The notes: a model not told the origin generated them from the letters alone. Shown: positions 34,276 to 46,206, counted from the first letter of the stretch. The stretch: 64,000 nucleotides of DNA from Sorghum bicolor (GCF_000003195.3 NC_012873.2:8641894-8705893); one strand, 5' to 3'. Program-made: numbers and translations.

Positions 34276-35054
34276 GACTGTCTCCAACAGAGGAGACCTA
34301 AACACAGCACCCATTTGAGCTTTTGGGTTATGCACGGGAAAAAGTCACGCACGCATAACTCAGCCCTCTCCAACAACGATGTCTTTTCTCCAACAAGACG
34401 CAAAAGCAGAGCCCCATCGTGCGCGGCCGAGGACGCCTCCGAGCCGCCTACCTTGCCCGCCGCCGTTGCAACCCGCATCCCGACTGACGACCGCGCGACC
34501 GAGGACGCCGCTGAGGTCCGTGCGCCTCTTCCCCGGTCCTCATCCATCCACGGCGGCCGCCAGAAAAACAACGACGCATCTCCATGGCCGGCGGTGGGTC
34601 GGAGCTCCCCTTCTTCATGGTGCCGCGCGTGCTCTCTTTGGCGTGCACAGGCTCCGGCGATGGCTCCAGCGAGGGCACGAGCGCCTCCCTGCCGCGCCGG
34701 AGGGCGTGGGCTTTGCACATCTCCAAGCCACAGTGGCGGAGGGCGCATCTCCAGGCCGTCGTCGTCCCTGCGCGGCCGGCGAGTTCCCTGTCCTACGCGG
34801 CCTTCCCAGCCCGTCGTTGAGTCAGCCTCCCTTCCTCCCACGACGAGCTCGCCTCGCGAGCCGGCCAAACCCCGCCGCACCAGAGAATGCGTCGAGGAGA
34901 GAGGAGATGCATTTTTGCGTTCCGCCGCGGCTCGTATGCAAAATGGGTGAGTCATATGCGTCTTCCGTTGGAGCCAAGATTTGGATAGGCAAACCACTGT
35001 GGATGACGTATTTTGCGTTTGGGTCATGTTTTGGATGAGCTGTTGGAGATAGTC
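34276..35054. mobile_element. PIF/Harbinger-like non-autonomous element with GC-rich interior
   Basis: Terminal inverted repeats GACTGTCTCCAACAG and (complement of the right end) GACTATCTCCAACAG, with TAA duplicated at 34273-34275 and 35055-35057. The 500-bp interior (about 34400-34920) is strikingly GC-rich, open in several frames, and unlike the AT-rich ends. It may be captured genic sequence, but I recognise no domain. Confidence 0.65.
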
Positions 35055-35057
35055 TAA

Positions 35058-35435
35058 GGGGGTTGTTTGGAACTACTCAACTCTACGTTACTCAGCTCCA
35101 ATCTAGATTTTTGGTAAAACTGCTACGGTAGAGTTTGTAGAGAGCGGTCCCAAACATATCTAAAGTTCCATTTCAAAGCACTCTAACACATATGGATTAA
35201 AATGAATATACATACTGATAAATCATTTGATAAATCAAGCCTAAAATGGTTCACCGTAAGGTCCAAAACACATGGTAATTTGATAAATCATTTGAAAATG
35301 CTGACGTTGATGCTAACAAGGCGTGCTAATGATAACGTCGATGCTAACAAGGAGTATATTAGAGAGAACATGGAACTAGTGCTATGACAACATGGATGGG
35401 TTCATGGGTCCAAACAAGTAAACCAGAGACTAGAG
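35058..35435. other. Intergenic, nothing recognised
   Basis: Plain AT-rich sequence with a weak internal repeat of GATGCTAACAAGG near 35310 and 35340. Confidence 0.45.
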
Positions 35436-35438
35436 TAA

Positions 35439-35673
35439 GGTCTTGTTCAGTTCGCGAATTTTTTTTTATCGGTTACTGTAGCACTTTCGTTTGTATATGA
35501 CAATTATTATCCAATTGCGGAGTAACTAGGTTCAAAGGATTCATCTCACAATTAAATTACAGATAAACTGTGCAATTGATTTTTATTTTCGTCTATATTT
35601 AATGCTCCATGCCTGCGTATAAAGATTCGATGTGACGGAAAATCTTAAAAAAAATTGGAAACTAAACAAGGCC
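35439..35673. repeat. Tourist-like MITE
   Basis: GGTCTTGTTCAGTTCG to GAAACTAAACAAGGCC, with TAA on both sides (35436-35438 and 35674-35676). Confidence 0.85.
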
Positions 35674-35970
35674 TAAACATAGAAGAAGAACATGGATGGG
35701 TGCATGTGTAGGGACATTTCTTTTAGAAATTCAAAAAAGTTCAGCTTTCGTGATTGCATGCAGCCAAGTTTATGCAAAATTTTCAGCTCAACTGTTGTTG
35801 AGGACCGAGAGGTGACTGTTGCCAGGTAAAAAAACTTGGACAACAGGAAATGGGAAGCCCAAGGACTTCGTCATTCAACACAGCAAGCGCAGCAGTGTAA
35901 ATATGGGAAGCCCAAAAGACTTCGACAGCATGAAGTAGAGTAGCGAAATACCTCGGGTCAAAATTTATTA

Positions 35971-36387
35971 CTTCCTCCATTCCAATTTCAGTAGAGTTTC
36001 ATAGTTTTTCCATAACGATTAGAATTTAGAACATAGTGGGTTTAATTATTAAATAAATAAAATTGACATTGCAAAGAAAAAGGTTAAAAAAAAGTTCAGT
36101 GCATGTACACTTCTCTCTTTTCTTTTTTTCTTTTATTTTTTGAGCATTCTCTCTTTGTTCTTTGTAGACACAACATGCCACTTTAGTTTTGTTGTAAGTC
36201 CAATTTATCTAGATTTGACAAAGTTTTTAGAAAAAAAAAATATATTAACATCTATAAGTTAAAACAAATGCACGATCAAAATATCTTTCACCATGAATTT
36301 ATAAAATCAATTTGATGTGACTTAGCTAAAATTAAAGAAACACAATTTAGGACAAGAGTGAATCTAATTTGTAGAATATGGAGGGAG
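35971..36387. repeat. Stowaway-like MITE, long form
   Basis: CTTCCTCCATTCCAATT at the left and AGAATATGGAGGGAG at the right, with TA on each side. At about 417 bp it is longer than the other Stowaway-like copies here. Confidence 0.6.
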
Positions 36388-36616
36388 TATTTTTTGTAGA
36401 TAGGCTTTACGATTCCACCGAATGTTTCCACAGTTTGAAAGACTCGGTTGCCCAAAGTACAAAGCTATGCTGTTGTAGATTGGACTATCTGCATATATAT
36501 ATGCGTTACAACAGTCAACAGGAGTGCTACTTCTTGTTGAATCCTAGCTAGTGCCCTCTTTTCTTGACCCGGGATGTCGCCCCAAAATTCGGCACATGAA
36601 GGCACATGAGATGTTG

Positions 36617-36857
36617 GGCCTTGTTTAGTTCCGAAAATATTTCGGATGTCGGTACTGTAGCACTTTCGTTTGTTTGTGACAAATATTATCCAATTATAGA
36701 CTAACTAGGATCAAAAGATTTGTCTCGCGATTTTCAGCTAAACTGTGTAATTAGTTTTTGCTTTCGTCTATATTTAATGCTTCATGCATGTGCCGTAAGA
36801 TTCGATGTGACGGGAATCTTGAAAACTTTTTGCTTTTTGGGTGAACTAAACAAGGCC
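36617..36857. repeat. Tourist-like MITE
   Basis: GGCCTTGTTTAGTTCC to GTGAACTAAACAAGGCC, with TTG on both sides (36614-36616 and 36858-36860). Confidence 0.9.
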
Positions 36858-37332
36858 TTGGTCCTGATTCATTGTGTCTTAAGTTGAACTTGTCGTCGTC
36901 TGTGAGACATGACACTTCATGGAAAACAATTATTAACAATCATGCAAAAACAAAGCACAGGGATATATGACTACAGCAGCGTCGAGAACGTGTGCAAAAG
37001 TTCCATGCCGAAGGATATCCGGCGACCGGAAGTTGGGCGCTATAAAATAACTTTCTTCAATGATACTAACTTTTATCGATAGTTTATAATATGATAATTA
37101 AGTCTATATGACAACCTTACATAATATGAAGGTGAAGAATGGGACGCTGCTGTTTTTTCAAGTAAGGCTGTTGTGCTGCCGGCGGCGTGGTCGCGAGATT
37201 TTGCTGCATTGTAATTGTAATATCTAATTCAGAATCCAGTAGATAGGTTTTCTCTTGGGGCAGCTGGCTTCTGGCCACGGTAGCCGGCTGTTATTTCAAA
37301 ACTCCCTTCCTCTTGACGAATACGGGTGCGTT

Positions 37333-37552
37333 GGCCCGTTTGAGGCTCAAGATTCTCTGTCACATCAAATTTACGGTACATGCATGAAGCATAAAATATA
37401 GACGAAAACAAAAACTAATTACACAGTTTGTCTGTAAATCACGAGACGAATCTTTTGACCCTATTTAGTCTATAATTGGACAGTATTTACCACAAACAAA
37501 CGAAAGTGCTACAGTAGCGAAATCCAAAAAATTTCACGAACTGAACGAGGCC
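37333..37552. repeat. Tourist-like MITE, left end damaged
   Basis: The right end AACTGAACGAGGCC and interior landmarks are clear. The left end GGCCCGTTTGAGGCTC is diverged. Confidence 0.72.
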
Positions 37553-38270
37553 TGAGAAAAGAAAATGAAAGTGTCATATATATATCTCTCTGTATATGCT
37601 CGAGGTGTGATTAATTGGTTAAACCTTTTTGTTTTCAGGTATGTTAGCTTATTAGCTATGGCTTCGTCAATATCTATCCGTATGTATCTAGCTAGCTTAG
37701 CTTTGACCTAATACGATTTTATAACAAGAGTCTCTTTCTCCTCCACTGAACCAGCCGCATGAGCATCGTCGCTCGTCTAATTTTTCCTTCTCCTACTCTC
37801 CATCGTCGTAGCGTAGGACGCCCTCTGTCGACTGCCGGCCGTTCTGTCAAGCTTCGCCGGCACCCCAAGCTACCTCGCCGTTGCGCCCCTGCTCCACCTC
37901 GCCGTTGCAGCTAGCGGTCCAGACGATCAGTGTCAGCCGCCGGCCGGCCGGTGTACTACAATGGTAGCTGACGGTTCATGGGCTCACTGGATCATGGCAG
38001 GCAGTAGAGGGCTGTGCAGGGCATGGCAGCAGTGTCTGTGCATGGGCGGTGCTGAGGGGACCTGATTGTGCGCGTCAGTTATTTCGACGAGATGGACACA
38101 TCGATCATCAGCATCATCACAACACACTGCTTGTTGCCCGTTGACACTGTCCTCTCACGTTGCCCGTTTTGCTCGTCCACACGTGACGTGACCCTTGTTG
38201 CTTCACCTCCATGGCTCCATTATATAGCATCAAGAATAAGAGAGCATCTCATGACACACATTTGGGTTTA
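37553..38270. other. Intergenic, nothing recognised
   Basis: A GC-rich stretch at about 37745-38050 has no supported ORF family. It could be a captured gene fragment or leader sequence, but no element ends are visible. Confidence 0.4.
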
Positions 38271-38609
38271 GGGCCTGTTTAGATTGGTGATGAAAATTTT
38301 TTAGGTGTCACATCGAATGTGTCGGAAGGATGTCGAGAGGGTTTTTTAGAAACTAATAAAAAAACAAATTACATAGCTCGTCAGGAAACTGCAAGACAAA
38401 TTTATTAAGCATAATTAATCTGTCATTAGCATAACTGTAGCACTTAAGGCTAATTATGGAGTAACTAGCTTTAAAAGATTCGTCTCGCGATTCTTAACTA
38501 AACTGTGTAATTAGTTTATTTTTTTTATCTACATTTAATGTTCCATGCATGTGTCCAAAGATTCGATGGGATGGATGAAAAATTCTTAGGTGGAAAACTA
38601 AACAGGGCC
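38271..38609. repeat. Long foldback relative of the Tourist-like MITE
   Basis: GGGCCTGTTTAGATTGG to CTAAACAGGGCC, with TTA on both sides (38268-38270 and 38610-38612). The two halves are partly complementary (GTCACATCGAATGTGTC against the CATGTGTCCAAAGATTCGATG side), so the element is close to a long imperfect hairpin. Confidence 0.75.
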
Positions 38610-38612
38610 TTA

Positions 38613-39190
38613 TACTATACATGCTCAATGGCAATCCCTTGCCTTTGGCCGGCCGACTGCAAGTCGGGGATGTTGACTACACGCTGCATCACACTCGAAT
38701 ACAGAAGAGAACAGAACCATGCATGCAGCTTGCAGCAAGGCTTTTTTTGAGCGCTGGGACAAGCAGGCCACAGTACGTGTCATCTGAATCAATTCAGACG
38801 GCACAATCACATGCCAGGCCCAGTTTTTAGCTGATGCTACTGTTTACCTAGCGCGGCTGATGAGTGCCTGAGACACAACAGAGAGCACAAGGCTCGCTCG
38901 TCCCTGTAGGTAGCTGTTGCAAGCAAATATACTGCCTGTCAGTGACGCAGAAGCAGCGACTTGTCCCGTGTATAGTACGAGTACTCGCCTACTCGGCACT
39001 GCTGCTGCTCTCCCTCCCTTGGAGTGGACTCGTCACGTCAGGTCGTCAGGGCGGTCACGGGAAAGCCGTTGCGCCGCCTGCCCCTTCTGCGGGCCGAATC
39101 TAACTGGCCCAAAGCCCATGCTTCTGGAAGTCCAACAGCCCACCTCTGATCTAGCTATCCACACTTGATATATAATTAATTCATAGAGTA
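38613..39190. other. Intergenic, nothing recognised
   Basis: Mixed-composition sequence. No gene, no element ends. Confidence 0.45.
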
Positions 39191-39722
39191 TTTTTACAAT
39201 GGTTAGAGAGACGATGAAAAGCGATTGGATCCAGAATATAAAAAGCAATAAGAGGTGATGGAAGCAAGGTCATGGGAGGCGATAGGTGTGTCTATAGTTG
39301 GTAGGCCATAGACGTCACATCGTCTTCTATCGTCTCCGAAATTATGATGATTAGGACCCTAAATATAGGAGTGATATTTCCTTTTTTTGTATTTCTTTTT
39401 TTTAATGAAGGGTGAAAAGGTAAATTTATAATTGTAAAAATAATATTTTGAGTAGCATAGTTAGGGTGTATGATTCAAGTACTATAGTTAGTTAGATAAA
39501 AATCTTCTTCTTAAGTTTTTTTTTTAAAATTTTCTTAGGGTTCCACCCGCTGGCGTCCAGTAGTGCGTGTTACAGGAAGCTGTCGTCGCCGATGATAGGA
39601 GTTGGGGTTTGAGATAACCTTGTACAATGACATTATTACCCTTCCACGAATTAAATCAAGAAACAAGTTTTTTAGCGGAGGCAAGGAGAGATGATTGGAA
39701 GAGATTCCAATCATTGTAAAAG
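39191..39722. mobile_element. Unnamed ~535-bp inverted-repeat element, copy B
   Basis: Reverse-orientation copy of 27153-27688. The ends are TTTTTACAATGGTTAGAG and CCAATCATTGTAAAA. The GC-rich block (about 39540-39600) reads as the complement of that in copy A (CCACCCGCTGGCGTCC). Non-coding. Confidence 0.6.
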
Positions 39723-40132
39723 GTCTCCTAATTTATATATGCCCATGCTTCGTTCAGCCTGACAAACCTACTCTTTTATATTAACTACTAAATTTATAGA
39801 AAAAATATATAAATGTTTATAGTACCAAATAAATAGATTATAAAATATTTACGTTGATGATACTAATTTAATATCGTAAGACTTCATGTTTTTTTTATGA
39901 ACTTAAGATGTACAACACTAAGTATATGAGTTAATAATTTATTCAAAGCCAAGCAAGTACGTATATTAGAAGCCACGCCAGTGGTCGCCTTTTATTAGTA
40001 CTGTTCCGATCTTGTATCATTTGTGTCACCTTGCTTAGCTACAAATTAGAATTGCCAAAAGCTTGTTTTGGATGTCTAGCGAGCATACCTTGATCCCTGT
40101 GCTACCAAGATTTTCTTTGCTTGAGCAAGAGA
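39723..40132. other. Intergenic, nothing recognised
   Basis: AT-rich sequence without a gene or clear element ends. Confidence 0.45.
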
Positions 40133-40623
40133 GGCCTTGTTTAGGCTGTGTTTAGTTTCTGAAGGAAAAAAAATTTCGCGACACTATAGTATTTTCGTTT
40201 GTTTGTGGTAATTATTGTCCAACTATGGACTAACTAGGCTCAAAAGATTCGTCTCATAAATTTCGACCAAACTATGCAATTAGTTTTTATTTTCGTCTAT
40301 ATTTAATACTCTATGCATGTGTTTAAAGATTCGATGTGACGGAGAATTTTGAAAAATTTTGGGTTTTGGGTGGAAGTAAACAAGGCCTAAGTTCTGTCCC
40401 AACAACAAAAAAAACTTTTTAAGATTTCCCGTCACATCAAATCTTGTGGCACATATATAGAGAATTAAATATAGATGAAAACAAAAACTAACTATCCAGT
40501 TTATCTATAAATCGTGAGACGAATCTTTTAAGCCTAGTACTCTATAATTAAATAATATTTATCAAATAACAAATAAAATGCTATAGTGTCAAAATCTAAA
40601 GCCTTTTTGAATCTAAACAAGGC
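40133..40623. repeat. Tourist-like MITE interrupted near its left tip
   Basis: The outer element starts GGCCTTGTTTA (40133-40143), is broken by the copy at 40144-40386, and resumes at 40387. It ends ATCTAAACAAGGC. Confidence 0.75.
40144..40386. repeat. Tourist-like MITE nested in a sibling
   Basis: GGCTGTGTTTAGTTTC to AGTAAACAAGGCC. The flanks are TTA at the left and TAA at the right, so the duplication is imperfect, but position inside the outer copy's terminal GGCCTTGTTTAG is clear. Confidence 0.8.
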
Positions 40624-41010
40624 GAGAGTCAAATTTGGACTCTCCCGGTCTAGCAAGCCTCTTCTTATTTGTGCCCGTCTAGCCAGGCAACGTAAGCTGG
40701 CTAGCCCCAAAACCACGCATGCTCTATATCTATGCCTAATACTTAATCATGAAAATTTCACTCTGCCAAAGATTTAGCCGCCTCCCCCGTCGAGTGTCCA
40801 GTCCGAGTCCGTCGGTAGCCTCTCCCGTCTAGCGTCCGGTCCGAGTATATCCGTAGTGGAAGAAAAAAATAAAATAGAAATATTTCTAGGGTTCCTAATA
40901 TAAAATCTTCTATACACATTACACACACTCAAAATAAGAAAAGTACAAGGACATAAATGCAAAGTGTTTGTCCTATTAATTTACTTTTCTTTTATTCTTT
41001 AAATTGGTTC

Positions 41011-41350
41011 AAAATTGATAAATGCATAGTAATTTATAGAAAAATCTAAAAATTATAAAATAATTTTTGTTCAGCTCCACATATATAGATCCATGCAGTA
41101 AACAAAAATATCACAAATTTTAGTATATTTTTTTTGCTGAAGATGCTTGTCTATGCTTTTTAGTGTAAAATTGATCGGTTGAAAATTGATAAATGCGTAG
41201 TAATTCATAGAAAAATCTAAAAATTACAAAATAAATTTTGTTCAGCTCCACATATATAAATCCATGCAGTAAATAAAAAATATCATAAATTTTAGTATAT
41301 TTTTTGCTGGAGATGCTTGCCTATGCTTTTTAGTGTAAAATTAAAATTAT
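41011..41350. repeat. 171-bp tandem duplication inside the Helitron
   Basis: Two copies start at about 41011 and 41182 with AAAATTGATAAATGC. They share TTCAGCTCCACATATATA and end with TTTTTAGTGTAAAATT. Confidence 0.85.
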
Positions 41351-41642
41351 AGTTATCTGCTCCAATTATTATGAAATTTTTATGGTAGCCCATTTAATGT
41401 GATGCTTGGTAAATATTTTAGCACCATTCCTGTATATCTCACTGATTTACTAATTTACCTAAATTTATGCTTGAGGATGCTTCCACTACCTTTGCACGAT
41501 GTGTTGTTATGTCATATGAACACTTCATAAGACTATTTGTTCATAATCTACATACATTTAACTGATATATCATATTTCATAGGAATCCTAATCTAAATAA
41601 AAAATAAAGCTAGCAACAAACTTTTCATGTTTTAATATAATA

Positions 41643-41902
41643 CTTCCTCCATCCCAAATTGTAAGTCATTACAAGAATCTTGGAGAGTCAAACTTTTCTA
41701 AGTTTGACCAAATTTATATGATAAAATAATTATTATTATGATACTAACTAAGTATCATTAGATTCTTTCTTAATTATATTTTCATAGTATACTCACTTTA
41801 CGTTATAAATCTTAGTATTTCTCTCTATAGTTTTGGTCAAACGTGAAAATACTTTGACTCTCCAAGATTCTTGGAATGACTTACAATTTGGGATGGAGAG
41901 AG
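41643..41902. repeat. Stowaway MITE
   Basis: Long inverted termini: CTTCCTCCATCCCAAATTG and the complement of CAATTTGGGATGGAGAGAG, extending through GTCATTACAAGAATCTTGG. TA is duplicated on both sides. Nested in the Helitron. Confidence 0.88.
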
Positions 41903-42189
41903 TACTAAGGTATATTATGAGGTAATATTAGAGTAAGATAAGGTTTGACTAATTTCTATTTTTATTATTAAACAAATATGTCTCCAAGACTCCAAGTTAC
42001 ATATTATTGTAAATATTAACTATCTAATACCATAGATGTCATGGTTATCAATAAAAGAAATTATAGAATTTAAATTTTATAAAAAAAGATAAATATAAAT
42101 AGATATGTAACATCCATTTGATGTTTTTCTCCTGTTGCAATGCACGGATATATTTGCTAGTATTATTTAAGTGGAGGGCTGGATGAATA

Positions 42190-42440
42190 TCTTCTTTCTT
42201 TTTTTGGCGATGGTGCTAAAAAAGTGTCGTTTTAGAATTTTAGACATCTTATTTGATCATTCGTCTTATTTAAAATTTTTACATAAATATTATATATTTT
42301 GTTAAGACCTATTTTATTATTAGAGATACTTTACTAATGATTTATTTATTTTATAATTTATATAAAGTTTTTGAATAAGATGAACGGTCAAACATGATTT
42401 TTAAAAGTAAAAAATGTTATTCTTTTTGGATGGAGGGAGT
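42190..42440. repeat. Possible decayed Stowaway-like element
   Basis: A right end GATGGAGGGAG followed by TA is present. The left end is not clear. Confidence 0.3.
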
Positions 42441-42704
42441 AAGCATATGATAGGATCAGACAACCTATACTATATCATGTCTTTACTCCATCAATCTGTG
42501 CTCCCACAGACCAGAATTTATTGTCGGTTGCCAACACTATATTATTGAACATTAGATACTACAGTTTAATTACTACAACATACTCATAAATCACTGCCGG
42601 GTGCCAACACTATATTACTGTCGGTTTTATCAACATGTAGTGGGCTTGGAAGGGTGCTAGTTTTTTTCTTTTTATTTAAATGACAAGTGCTAGTTTCGCC
42701 TAGG

Positions 42705-43110
42705 AAATTGTGGCGGCAATAGCAGCCGTGCATGTGTGTTCCGTGTGGTTGCTGGCTGCAATATGGGCTACTCTATTGGTGGCCTTATTTGTGTAGTGGG
42801 CTTTAAACATATCAAACTAGGACTACCTGCTTCTTTTGGGCTAGGCAAACATATTTTATTTTTCTTTTCTTTTTTATAGATATCCTAGTTTCGCTCGCCC
42901 TCGCAGGTGAGCAACCAACAGTATTTTCCTGCGAAATTGCGGCGACGACGGCACCCGTGCATGTGTGTTCCGTATGGTTGCCAATATGGGCTACTCTATT
43001 GGTAGCCTTATTTGTGTAGTGGGCTTTAAACATATGGGCTATCTAGGACTATCTGGTTCTTTTGGGCTAGGCAAACATATTTTATTTTTCTTTTCTTTTT
43101 TTGTAAATAT
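42705..43110. repeat. Diverged tandem duplication, ~226-bp period
   Basis: Both copies contain GTGCATGTGTGTTCCGT, ATGGGCTACTCTATTGG and GGGCTAGGCAAACATATT in order. Between 42441 and 43276 I see no gene. Confidence 0.75.
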
Positions 43111-43276
43111 CCTATGATCACGAACCTTGTTCCGGACTCATCCTCCTCCTGAAGAATGTTGGATCATGTTCCCCTTTCGAACCACTATACCAAAGAGGTA
43201 TACACCCGACCTCGCCCCAAACTCATTGGATCACTTTCCCTTCTCGAACCACCGTTCTAAAAGGCATACACTTGAG

Positions 43277-46201
43277 TGTAATACCCGATTTTAAGGACAA
43301 AACCAGATATGCACCATATGTGAGTTTTAAAAAACAAATCTCACATATAGCTACAAATAAAGGTAATATCAAAAGACAATGCATAAATATATAACGTACA
43401 TAATATAAAAGAGATAACCTTTAGCATCAAACAGCGGATAGACAACTCTAAACTTCGGGTATTAACTTCTCTCCACAGGATCCAACTGACTGGTTGATCA
43501 CAAGCCCAAAACATCTCCTGAGGTGTGGGGGAAATTGCAAGAGTGAGCACATATCGTACTCAACAAGTATAACCAGGGGTTCATGAGGCTCAAATAGCTG
43601 ACATTGGTTTGACTGCATTTAGCTTTTAATAGTTGATAGCATGTTTAATCATTGGATAGCAAATGTCAAGGTAGCATAATAAAATCCCATAACCACATGA
43701 TCAATGTATACAAGAATTATGAATAACACATATAAACAACATAATAAACCATCATTTATTATCATTAATCATGTTCATCAGTGTCCATCTATTCCGTCAG
43801 TTTTCCGGGCCGCCCGTATCCGTGGGCACGGCTAGTATACCAGATTTAACACTCTGCAGAGGTTGTACATCTTTACCCATGAGTCGTGATTTACCCTTTC
43901 GCCCGAGGTCATGAGTCTCTTAACCCCCTTCCAAGGGAGGTCGGCAGGGATCACTATGAAGCCATTCAAAGGTTTCGTCTAACAAGTTAGGGCCATTAGA
44001 TTCACTCGGCAGGCAGATATAGAGCCCTCCTTCCATGGCACATAACTCGCAGCCTATACACACGGACAGAGGCCACACTATACCCAACGTGTCTAGCCAT
44101 TCTTACGCCATTTAAGGTAACCGCTAACAAGCTAGAAAAAGGTCCTCATACTGAGCTAAAACCAGAGCCATGTAGCCCTCATGGTTGTACGAGTTGTCCC
44201 AGCTTTTGCCAAGGGATAAGTTCTTATGGAGGGTCAAGATCAATCTAGCAAAAGCTAGAGTTCTTTCCACCCTTTATGTTCAAGTTGCTAGAAAGCTTAT
44301 TTTATTGTTTATTGTATATCCAAACATTCATGTTACAAGATCATGGATTATAATCAAGCACTAGCAAGAACTACCCAAATGCATATCCAAATAGGTAACA
44401 AAGAATTCAGGATAACAATCATCTATGATTTTGCTAAGGTCATCAAGGTGGACACATGCATATGATAAATATTGTATTAATGGTGTATAGGTAACAAGGA
44501 TAGTCCCCAATTATACTTGCCTTGATCAAAGCTCTCCTGAGCCTGCTGCTGATCTTCAAAAGCTTCACCTTGATCACCAACGTATCGCTCACCGTCTATA
44601 CTCGATCATCAATCAACAACACGCAATCCAATGTAGACAAGCTATATTTAGAACAATACACCAAACAGTGGTAAAACAAATATAAAAGTTTATCAAAATA
44701 TTCTACGCAGCGCTACGATCACATAAACCTAAAGTTCACGGAATTAAAACGTAAAAGATATGAATTTTCGAAGATTTCCTATAGATAAGTAATTAATTAA
44801 ATGCTACTGCGAAAATAAAAAGTTTCAAAACAGAGAATATATACTTCTAACATGTAGATCTCGTAAATACGAATCTAACAAAATTTGAATGGACAAAAAC
44901 AGAGTTAAAACAAATATTTTATGAGCAAAACAAATACAGTGGCAAACTTGTAATTTCCTGAAAACGTATTTTGAACCAACCCGAGACCCTTTACGTTTTC
45001 AAAAGGGAAAAACGTACTCTTGGAATCTGTTTGGACCGAGGGTTTTAATATAGAAAAGGATAGGGTCTCTTTAGAAAGATTTACCCCGAAAGGGTATGTT
45101 TTGACTGCAGCCGTTGGATCTTCCCTGGATGGATCAGATTAGAGCTGAGAGAGAGAAGGGGCAGCTGCCGGCCGGAACAGTGGCAGCCGCAGTGGCGCCA
45201 TGGCCGGGACATCGCCGGAGACCTCGATCTCGCGCTACGGTCCACTATTCGCTAAACCGATAGCATGGAGAGACGTAGGGGGTCAGCGCGAGCTTACCAA
45301 GTGGATTTTGGAGGCCCGGGGAAGGCTCAGAGGTGGTCGGCCACGTGATCTAGCGGACGTTGGGGCTCTGCACATGTTCGGCGCCGGTTAGAGAAGGACA
45401 GGGGATAAAAGAGAGCGAAAGGAGTAGCGTGACAGCTTCGTAACCAAGTTGCGGTGCTCGGCAAGCACTCGAATATGGTGGAACAGCAACGAACACGGAA
45501 ACCACGGCGGCGGCGGGCGAGTTCATTCGCCGGTGAGATCCAAGAATCGGTGACCGAGGTCACTAGGGCTTCACGAGCACGCGGTCAATCGAAAGAGTTA
45601 TGCCGAGGAGGTTTCGCAGGCCTTATAGGGGTCCTATTAGCAGGAAAGGCAAGAAATCCCAAGATTTTCGGGATCGGATGCCCCCTGGAAGCATCCTGGT
45701 CGGCAACGACTCAAGGAAGAAGAAAGAGAGGTGGCTGACGAGTGGGGTCCACTTGGCAGCGACTACTAGAGAAAAAAAAGAGGGACGCGGCTTGGGCCGG
45801 CCTGTAAGCCCAACTGAGCCGAAGCGAGGGAGGGGGAAAAGAAGGGCACGACCTGCTGGGCTGGGGGAAGAAGGGGGAACTTGGGCCCGAGAGAGAGATG
45901 GGCTGGGGCGCCAAAAGAGAGAGGAGGGGTGTCTTTATTTTTTTTCCTTTTCCTTTCTTTTATTCCAAAACCCATTTTCAAATCTATTTAAAAATCACTT
46001 TGAAATACTTTTGAACCTTAGTCAAACCACTCATATCAAAATCATATGCACCAGCATGATTATACACAAATGTTTCTACATCCTATGATAAGTTTTAATT
46101 TAGTGAAAAATATTATTTTTCCTATATTTTCATGAGCACCAAAATACAAAATTAAATCATTTCACCTATTTCAAAAAGGAGATAAATTTTAGGGTGTTAC
46201 A
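43277..46201 (-). mobile_element. Solo LTR of a Ty3/gypsy-like retrotransposon
   Basis: A 2,925-bp block opens TGTAATACCC, closes GGGTGTTACA and has perfect 5-bp flanks TTGAG (43272-43276 and 46202-46206). Read on the minus strand it starts TGTAACACCCTAAAATT, like the LTRs at 48.9 and 58.2 kb. It shares with them CTGGTATACTAGCCGTGC and a nearby CTCTGC-AGAG segment, so it belongs to a related family. No internal retroviral-type genes remain, which is the footprint of unequal recombination between the two LTRs. The ORFs inside it (for example 45600-46088) are LTR sequence. Confidence 0.85.
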
Positions 46202-46206
46202 TTGAG

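Larger units (their letters stand above)
40723..42160 (+). mobile_element. Probable small non-autonomous Helitron
   Basis: The 3' end is TGTTGCAATGCACGG, 8-9 nt of spacer, then CTAG (42157-42160) followed by T. This matches the grass Helitron 3' consensus as I know it. The 5' end is uncertain; TCTATATCTATGCC at 40723 is a candidate but is preceded by C rather than A. The interior is AT-rich with a tandem duplication and a Stowaway MITE. No Rep/helicase. Confidence 0.5.

Noticed and set aside
34272..35027. 251-residue minus-strand ORF as a gene
   Set aside because: It spans the TIR element from end to end, is matched by open frames on the other strand, and shows no recognisable domain.
37745..38050. 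GC-rich segment as a possible gene start
   Set aside because: No ORF with domain character, no splice-supported continuation, and no promoter signal.
45200..46088. ORFs of 63-162 residues
   Set aside because: Inside the solo LTR; composition artefacts.
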